This document shows positions 1 to 6,748 of a DNA stretch of 10,675 nt, piece after piece. The stretch lies in contig LSYV01000008.1 in NCBI GenBank assembly GCA_001584585.1, positions 37,942 through 48,616 on the forward strand, written 5' to 3'. Position 1 is the stretch's first letter; every line of letters begins with the position of its first letter. The DNA comes from Gonium pectorale (Eukaryota; Chlorophyta; Chlorophyceae; Chlamydomonadales; Volvocaceae). The notes under the pieces are model-generated. The model worked only from the letters and a program-made list of their open reading frames with translations. It did no database searches and had not been told where the DNA came from. The translations under genes and the position numbers were made by a program.

Positions 1-126
1 CATTGAAGATAACCAGGCTGAATGGCGGGCGAAGGAGGCGGCCAGCGGATGCTCGGGCGCTCAGCCCGCCAACCCAGTCCGGGCGGGCAATGAGAGGTGC
101 AGTCCACGCAAGCGAGTGCGCCAGGC

Positions 127-160
127 GCCCCCTCTCTGGGGGAGCCTGTAATCTGTATCT
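127..160 (+). repeat. Hairpin plus TGTAA element, copy 1
   Basis: Reads CCCCC, loop TCTCT, GGGGG, then GCCTGTAATCTGTATCT close behind. A near-identical copy lies on the opposite strand at 4903-4937, and the 17 bases around TGTAA match exactly. It may be the 3' end of a gene or element to the left of the window, or part of a dispersed repeat family. Confidence 0.6.
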
Positions 161-624
161 GCCTGCCGTACACGTACGGTAGCGGTTAACAGCTATATGA
201 CACCGACCGGGCAGCACTCCAAAGGCCAATTGCGAGTTCATTTCACGTCCCTTGGGATGTCTGTGTCTTCGCGTGTTGTACGGTGTATGGTGCTGTTGTG
301 GGTGTCGTGAAGCTGTCAGGTCATTTGGCGCCGCACGTTTATCGCGCTGTCTTGTATTGCATGCGGCGAGGCACTTTCCCCGACACCAAGGGGAGCGGCC
401 AGGGTCTGGCCTGCAGCACTGGGGAAACAATATGCAGTTCATGCTGCTGTAGAAGAAACGATAACGGTTGGGCCTCGTCATCAACCGTTAGCCCAACAGC
501 TCCAACGACCCGTTGCGCGCATGCCCCCCACGCATTCTGCCGCGCACGCGTTTGGTCATGTTAACTAAAGAGTGGCAGCTCGTAATATTTGCGTTTATGG
601 ACAAGCGCATATTGTAGACAGTTC

Positions 625-674
625 GATGTGCCTGAACATCTTACAACCCTCAGAGGGCACATCAGAGGGCACAT
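625..674 (+). repeat. Tandem 12-mer with an upstream inverted half
   Basis: CAGAGGGCACAT is exactly tandem at 651-662 and 663-674. GATGTGCC at 625-632 can pair with GGCACATC inside the first copy (656-663), so a small stem-loop is possible. It surrounds the second TGTAA candidate at 641-645 in the 3' flank of the left gene. Confidence 0.5.
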
Positions 675-724
675 GAACCATAACCAACCGCATACTGTGC
701 AGCATGGGTACGCTCATGGTCTAC

Positions 725-729
725 TTACA
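725..729 (-). terminator. Candidate polyadenylation signal TGTAA of the left gene
   Basis: TGTAA read on the minus strand lies about 540 nt after the TAG stop at 1271-1273. It is the first such motif I find downstream. A second lies at 641-645. TGTAA is the established nuclear polyadenylation signal in Chlamydomonas and relatives, and a 3' untranslated region of this length is normal there. A five-base motif alone is weak evidence. Confidence 0.35.
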
Positions 730-1270
730 ACTGACAAGCGATCATGACCCTACCATGGGCTGACCCTTGTTAACCACAGAACGCGCCCCATATGGGCAGC
801 GTGCAAAGCTTCGGAAGGCCTTATCCCGAAAAGCCAAACCACAGAACCCGCGTCCGCTCGTAAGGAGCCTGCCAACAATCCATATCCAGCTGTCCGAGCG
901 CTTTGGGCAAGGCTATACCATTTGTAATTACCTCGATGCCGCATCAGCAGCGCAGCAGGCTTCTAGCGCCATGTCCCGCCTACAGAACTACACACGAAGG
1001 GATCAGCCCGCACCTGCCCCACAAACACCGCAACCGTGCGTCCATTTCCTGCGCAAGTTTGTGGATACGACTGCAGCTTGACTGGCCTGTGTTCCAGCGG
1101 ATCATTCGCAGCAACCCAGCGAAAGCCTGTTCCAGCGAGCCCCTGTCCCGAACACAAGGTCGGAACTCTGCAGTCAACGAAGCGTCAGCACCGAGTCTTA
1201 GGAGAGCATGCCCGGGACGCACAGGTCATGGCCATCTCAGGGCTTGGTTACGGGCCTAGACCTGGGGCCT

Positions 1271-3575
1271 CTAGCGGTCGATGGTTGTGAGCGAGCTGAC
1301 GCTGGAGCACACGTCGGCAGGGTCCGATGATCCACTTGCCGTGCTGTTGAGTATCTGTGCCTTGACGGACTGCGACGTCTTGAACACGGTTCTCGTGCCC
1401 ACCTTTCTGATCGCCTCCAGGTCTGAGGTCTGGAAGTCGTTCGTGTGCTTGCCCTTGCAAAAAAGGACGGCGGGGGTTTCAACGCCCGTACCGTCCGACA
1501 AAATCTTGCCTTGGTTGACAAGCCAAGCCAATAGCTCGCGGAACACTCCTTGATTGTTCGTGGAGCACACGATGTTGCACTGGACCTCTACCGTCGACGT
1601 ACGCCGCACAGTCCCCCAGAGGCCCCCCTCCACCATCTTCCGCCAGATGACGCAACGAACGTGCCGTATGTTCAGGAGCGAGAACTGGATCCGCAGGACG
1701 ACCTTGGGGGGATCCAGAAGATCCAAAGAAAGCGGAGCTGCAGCCAGACAAACAATGCGGACGCACGGCAGGAATTCTCGGCATGGATGTGATGTAATAC
1801 TCCTCAGAAAACATGCAACAAACAACAATAGCCAGCAGTGTGACGCTGTTCCCACTAAAGGTCAAGAAGACTATAGACGACTGCATAGGGTCCTACCGGC
1901 GGAGCTGATGGACAGGCCCTGGAGCGTCGGCACCAGGCCTACAAGCAAACAGCCGGGCGAGCATGTGCAGGCTTAGGGAATGAGCCACGGGAGACGATGG
2001 CGTCGTGACTGGCAGACGCTCACAGTGCAGTGCAGTGCAGTGGACGGTAGGTGCTGTGGTGACTGCTCTGCGTGGCGTAACTAGTAGCTGGCACCACACG
2101 GTAGCCTCCATCGACGCACGGGCCGTAAGTGCGGCATCCTGACACATATATACCGTATATAGCAGCCCGTGTTGCGGAGTTGAACATGCTAGCGCAACTC
2201 ACCACCGGCTCCCGTGCTGCCCAGACCCTGGCCAGCCGCCGTGCCTGCACATGCAGAGAGGGCATGCCATGAAGTAAGTGCCGGTTGTTAGAATGTGCGT
2301 TTTGGGAATGCACGTTTCTGGGGATGCGATGCGGGGCCGGGTGCACTAAGGACCAGCGGGGCCACACCATAGAGATAGAAGCATACCACCTCAGCACCGG
2401 AAAGCAGAAGAGATGCGCCATGGCGCTGCAGCAGGCCGCTACCGGTAGTAAAGATTTGACTGCGCGTGGGTAGGCCAGCAGGCTCCAGTTTGCAAAGGAT
2501 CGGAAACGGGGATCACCGCTTTCTGGTGTTCGACCTTACCAACCAACCGGCCATTTGCGTCTGTTCAAAGCGTCTCGAGCCCTGTCCGGTCATCGGCCAT
2601 GTACCACAAGCCCTGTCGCGCCCTGAAGCCCAAGCCGCTGAGCAAGGTCGGGCTCCCTGTCGCTGGCAGCAGCGGTCCGAGCCGCGGTGTAGGCTGCCGA
2701 TGCTCCTTCAGCACTCTGCCCTGATGCTACGCGCCCAGCCCCACCACTTGCCGAACTCCATCCACACGAGGACCAAGGGCCCCCAAACAACACGCACCCG
2801 CCGCAGCCGCCGCGCTCCCTGGGCCAGCAGCCGGGCCTGGGCGTGCGCCTGTAAGAAAGAAGTGTCAGAAGCGTGCGCCAGAACAGACTTGCAGTGCGAT
2901 CGCGTTCTTGAAGTGCACACGGTGCAAGGAAAGAGGGGTCTTGCAAGGAGGCACCGCGTGTTTTGGGAACGCGTGCGCCTTCGTTCCCAAGGGCCATGGT
3001 GTTTAGGCTTCTCCTGTACCCTACGCAAACTCCAACCCGGGATCTTGCGAGGCTTCAATGTGGGGTGCGGAAGAGCGCCAAACTCCAGCATGCGAAGCCG
3101 GGAGTTGGGGGATGGTGTGGAACCGTAACACCCCGGCCCTCCATCACTGTGCTGCCCTAGCCCGCAGGCTTTTGTCACAGCAAGGATGCATGCATGATTG
3201 AAGCCATCTTACCTGCGGCCGACCCGAGGCTCCGTTCCAGGTGTTCCAGAACACCTTCTCGGCCTCCACGTTGTTGGACTGCATAGTTGCCTCCCACACA
3301 CTGTAGAAGTCCGGCGAGATCATGTGCAGCGATGCTGCGAGGTCACCGATCCGGGCATGAATAGCTCTGAGAGCCGGTTCACCCATTTGGATGCCGCCGA
3401 TGCATCCATTTGACTGCTCAGAAGGAGATGAACAAGCACCGGCAGGCGGACACACATCAAGGCTGCTGAAATGGAATGGGGTCCTAACCGCTACTTTGTG
3501 AAGTGTACTACATGTACGGGCATACAGGGGCAGGTCGTACAGCTCTCGGAGAGCGTACGAGCACGTTCCGGCCAT
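1271..3575 (-). CDS. Unrecognised multi-exon gene
   Basis: Proposed exons, in transcript order: 3213-3575, 2798-2848, 2203-2244, 2120-2138, 1897-1938 and 1271-1737. They total 984 nt, or 327 residues ending in TAG, with all phases consistent. Donors are GTAAGA, GTGCGT, GTGAGT, GTGCGT and GTAGGA. The strongest acceptors are TTTCTTACAG at 2849 and CTGCATGTGCAG at 2245. The best coding signal is residues 55-121 (3213-3413, with ISPDFYSVWEATMQ) and the last exon (FRELLAWLVNQGKIL). The second and third exons encode Arg/Ala-rich helix-like segments (ARLLAQGARRLRR, ARRLARVWAAREP). The C-terminus is Ser/Thr-rich. I do not recognise a family. No signal peptide or membrane span is evident. The first exon may contain a further intron: CTTCTGAGCAG at 3414 is a good acceptor. 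The 19-nt exon is the least certain, but without it the frames do not join. The start may lie further upstream, up to 4382. Confidence 0.5.
2024..2043 (+). repeat. Short AGTGC pentamer microsatellite
   Basis: Three AGTGC units and a fourth, AGTGG, lie inside the proposed intron between the 19-nt exon and exon 1897-1938. Confidence 0.6.
2963..2990. repeat. Perfect 9-bp inverted repeat
   Basis: TTGGGAACG at 2963-2971 and CGTTCCCAA at 2982-2990 are separated by 10 bases. The hairpin lies inside the proposed intron 2849-3212 of the left gene. Confidence 0.55.
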
Positions 3576-4382
3576 CTAAAGGGGCCTTGTGCTGGTTAGC
3601 CGCGGCGATCGCGCCGGCCCAGGTTCGGCTTGCAATCCCGCGGTGCAGGGCATCGGCATGTGGGTTTCTCTGCGCCTCTGCAGGGTCAGGTCGGCACGAT
3701 CGGCGGAGGAGCCCTCTCGACCCCAGGAATGCCGGGGTTGCTCGGTGCCGTAAACCTGCCTGTGTTCCCGGCGGGCTTGCTCTGAGGCGTCACGCCAACT
3801 GCACCGCCGACCATGGGCTGGTCTACATGGTCGGCCGTCCCCTCTCTGTTTTGCTTTGTCGGCTCCTACACCGTGTTCCACCGCGGCCAGAAGGCGGCCA
3901 TAGAAGAACCCTAAAGAGCTCACTGGCGCGGCGTCCCCTGCCGGCCAACCTCTGCTCGTCTTCCACTGGGAAATAAATTGGCTACTGTGATACGGCTCGC
4001 GGGCTCTTTCATCCGGATTCTCACGAGATGGGCCGCTTCGCAGCACCGCTGCGCAAGGTCTCGCGCTCGCACGGCGATGAGCGGCACCGGGGGCAGCTGC
4101 AGCAGGATGCGGGGATGGCGGCCAACGCACAACGGGCCGCGGACGCGGGTGGAGGCATGGGCGAGGCTGGCAGTGGCGGCGCAGCAGCGTCGCCACCGCC
4201 AGCGCCTTCACAGCCTTTACCGGCGCCGTCAGCCAGCGTCCGGGGGGCGCTCCCAGCTGCCGCGCAGCAGCCGTGCCAACAGGCGCGCGGCGGCGGCTCC
4301 TCGGGAATCGGACCCGCTGTGGCCGCGCCTGCGCGCCACCCCGGACGGGCGCTGCCACCGGTCGCGCTGCTGCTCGACACAT
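3576..4382 (-). other. Candidate 5' exons of the left gene
   Basis: From ATG 4382 one minus-strand frame stays open for 268 codons and stops at TAG 3576-3578, directly against the ATG at 3575 in the same frame. The first 120 residues contain no Asp or Glu and are rich in Arg, Ala and Pro, which would suit an organelle transit peptide. Two splice readings join it to the downstream gene in phase. In one, exon 4221-4382 (donor GTAAAG) joins exon 4025-4096 (acceptor CCTGCTGCAG, donor GTGAGA, residues LPPVPLIAVRARDLAQRCC) and then 3575. In the other, a single exon ends at the GTGAGC donor near 3940 and joins 3575. In both, the TAG becomes the end of an intron. The opposite strand is also open over 4028-4495, so GC-rich composition could explain part of this. 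The choice of model is open. Confidence 0.3.
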
Positions 4383-4902
4383 CACTCCAGGTCTGTATAC
4401 AGCCGGGTGGGCGGGCTGGGCGCGCGACGGTAGTAACCGCTGAGCGCCTTCGGACCGGTTGCCTCGACGACCACACTACCACGGCTCGATCTTGACAACT
4501 GGCGGTCCACCAGGTGAAGTTCGACAAACCGGGTAAGCTGGTGAGCCGGTCTTTATGGCGGGCGGGACGAACGTCACATCTCACATGTCTTGCTGTGTAC
4601 CACCCCGCCCTATCGGAAACGTCGCGCCTTCGGGTGTGTATGGCCGTAGAGTTGGGCCCCCTTTTTCTTTGCAGAGTTCTCTTTTTTGACACGGCGCTGG
4701 TTTATCAACCGCCGGTGGTGCTGCGACGCCCGCGGTGGTGCGGCCCCAACCGCCGTTACCGGAGCCGCAGCAATGAAACAGCAGCCGGCAGGGCGGCGGT
4801 CGACACTCCGCTTGTCGAAGTCTGCACATGGCTTAACTGCTGCGTGACGGATAGAAGCCAGACAGCGGGACCTTCCGGAGGGATGGGCGGCTTCGAGATA
4901 CA

Positions 4903-4937
4903 GATACAGATTACAGGCCCCCACAGAGAGGGGGGCC
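4903..4937 (-). repeat. Hairpin plus TGTAA element, copy 2
   Basis: The reverse complement reads GCCCCCCTCTCTGTGGGGG and then CCTGTAATCTGTATCT, the partner of the copy at 127-160. Its TGTAA (4911-4915 on the minus strand) is the first TGTAA I find downstream of the F-box gene stop, about 1.8 kb away. Confidence 0.6.
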
Positions 4938-4974
4938 GGCAGGCCAAGAGGGGAGCCGGCAGGCCAGTCTTCGG
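4935..4974 (+). repeat. 20-bp direct repeat, two copies
   Basis: GCCGGCAGGCCA begins at 4935 and again at 4955, giving a 20-bp period with 12 identical leading bases. It abuts the hairpin plus TGTAA element. Confidence 0.6.
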
Positions 4975-5453
4975 ATGCGTCTGCGGTAGGCCCGTCTGAC
5001 ATTGCAGACGAGGGGACCTCGCTTTCGTGAATCCCATGGCAAGAAGACAATGAGCCACGCGACGCATCGGCCGAATACTCCGTGTTCGTTGCTGTGAGGG
5101 TGCACTGGCTTCTATGCAGGACCGAGAAAGACTGGAGTGTTGGTCGCACCTGTGGACTACATAAACACAGTCGGGGAAGGGGGTGCACATGGGTGCATTG
5201 AGGCGAGGAGCTCACGTACACGAGGCGTGCCGGCTCGCGCATCCGCTAGGGCCTCGGCCTGGAGGTGCCCGTTAGCCCGTATGCCGATGGGCGCAGCGCG
5301 GTCGCGCTTGCCGCGGTACCGCCGTTACTGCTGTGTGTGAGGCGGGGATGCGCCGCGCGGTGTCTGGGAGCGAGCCAGCAGGCACAGACCCTTTGCGAGT
5401 TGATACATCACGTGACGAGATCAAGGAAAACGAGGGCAAGAGGAAGCCCGCCT

Positions 5454-6625
5454 GTACGGACAGACGCGCATGCCGCGCCCGGCGGCTGCCATCGTGTAAC
5501 CCGCACGCGATGGCGAGCCAGGCTCGTGCTGTACGGCGCTCCCGTACACCGTACGCCGTGCAACTGAGGGCCCGCAGCCAACACCATCGCGGCGTTTGCC
5601 TGCTTTTGCGGCGGCCCTCTCGTGCAGTGGCATACGCAGCAACACGACGTCTGCGACATCAGCCATTGCTTGGCCGTAGCAGCCCTCGGAGGCGAGGCCG
5701 TACACACATGCCGACAGCAACCTTTCCACCTGCAACCTTGCTACAGAAGAAACATGCCGTATCAAACCAACCATACAATGCTTCTGCACAACTGCCGAAC
5801 AGGCCTGGGCTTGGGACACGCAGCTGCTACGGACTATGCCCACACTTAAAGCAGCCACGGTAGCCAGATGCAGGAACGCTGTCTATCCGAAGGCGCAGGG
5901 GTGACCACGACCAACTGCCATGCCGGGGTGACCACGACATGCCACGACGCACACTGTACGGCGCTCTCCAATGAACGAAGCTGCCAGCTGCCAACGAAGC
6001 CGTACCAACTGGCAAGAGTAACAGCGCAGCAGGGATCTGAACCGTAGTCAAAGAGGGCTGCACACCACAGACGCTACAACGCTTGTACCGGTATGCCTCT
6101 CTGACCGCGGACGTAGGTGCCAAACAAACCAGCAAACACGAGTGCTTGTGCCACGCTGTGCGCCATGGCGCTGCCTGCTCGCAGGAGTCCAATGATGGCT
6201 GTACTCTCCTTTCGGTACTATAATATGGCTTGTCAATGGCGGACGTGCGCCAGCATCGACGGCGAAGGCCAAGCAACCACCAAGCAACAATCAACTATAA
6301 ACCACCCATTCAGCCAACCACAAAACGCGAAAGGCGTCTGCAAGCCTGCGACAGCCCATGCAGTGATCGAGTACCGTACCTCTCGCGCCGTACGCAGCGC
6401 AGAGGTGTGTCGTACCAGGCACATACCTCCCCACACAGCGCCAAGTCCGTGCGCCCAGCAGCCGCACGGACGACCCACCTGGTCGTAGGATCGAACAGTA
6501 CCGTACAGTTCACGCCGTACAATCCAAATCTCCATGCGAGCACACGCCATAATTGTAGAACGAGATGCTGCCTGACGCCTTTCAAGCAATCATAGATGAT
6601 ACATCCCCCGCCGCCACTACCGTAC
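5454..6625. repeat. Cluster of CCGTAC / GTACGG hexamers
   Basis: Twelve copies of CCGTAC or its reverse complement start at 5454, 5531, 5542, 5549, 5698, 5956, 6000, 6374, 6388, 6501, 6515 and 6620. At 60% GC fewer than one is expected in this length. They occur in both orientations, and the 13-mer CTGTACGGCGCTC occurs twice (5529, 5954). The stretch has no convincing gene. Confidence 0.6.
5898..5938 (+). repeat. 14-bp direct repeat, 27-bp period
   Basis: GGGGTGACCACGAC occurs exactly at 5898-5911 and 5925-5938, within the gene-free stretch downstream of the F-box gene. Confidence 0.6.
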
Positions 6626-6748
6626 CCCGAGGGGGTGCCGTGCACCACCCCGCGAATCCTTCACTGCGCCATTACTTGCCTGGCCCCACCATTTGCGCCA
6701 TCCTGCGTCTTCACTCATGCGCTATGACCGGTTCTTCGATCATAAGCC

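Larger units (their letters stand above)
1..1270. other. Gene-free left flank
   Basis: No convincing gene. It holds copy 1 of the hairpin plus TGTAA element, a small palindrome CCGTACACGTACGG at 167-180, the tandem 12-mer at 651-674 and two TGTAA candidates for the left gene. The longest open frames (plus 767-1081 and 903-1259) lack a start or splice context and overlap the likely 3' untranslated region. Confidence 0.4.
4386..6748. other. Gene-free stretch between the two minus-strand genes
   Basis: No exon with a good acceptor, donor and coding signal was found on either strand. The right part is the 3' flank of the F-box gene and could be one long 3' untranslated region reaching the TGTAA at 4911-4915. 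The left part would contain the promoter of the left gene if that gene starts at 4382. AT-richer motifs there are too weak to call a TATA box. Confidence 0.4.

Noticed and set aside
767..1081. Plus-strand frame of 104 codons with a fairly protein-like composition
   Set aside because: It starts only from TTG, has no acceptor at its beginning and no homology I recognise, and sits opposite the likely 3' untranslated region of the left gene.
2143..2269. Plus-strand TATA-like sequence followed by an ATG and a 28-codon presequence-like peptide (MLAQLTTGSRAAQ)
   Set aside because: It is the reverse complement of the proposed minus exon 2203-2244 and its flanking intron, which has a better acceptor and a GTGAGT donor. 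The plus frame stops at once.
4028..4495. Plus-strand frame beginning MGRFAAPLRKV with GC-rich third positions
   Set aside because: Not excluded, but the minus strand offers acceptor and donor sites that join in phase to a downstream gene, while the plus frame has no good donor or following exon.
4610..5242. Minus-strand open frame of 210 codons with an ATG
   Set aside because: It runs through the repeated hairpin plus TGTAA element, has no splice context, its codon third positions are not clearly GC-biased, and no domain is visible.
5421..5858. Minus-strand open frame of 145 codons, with an equally open plus frame at 5622-5849
   Set aside because: Both strands look equally plausible and neither has splice or start context. 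It lies in the CCGTAC-rich stretch.
6480..6510. GTTCGATCC on the minus strand resembling a tRNA T-loop
   Set aside because: The five bases on each side do not pair, and no matching acceptor or anticodon arm is seen.
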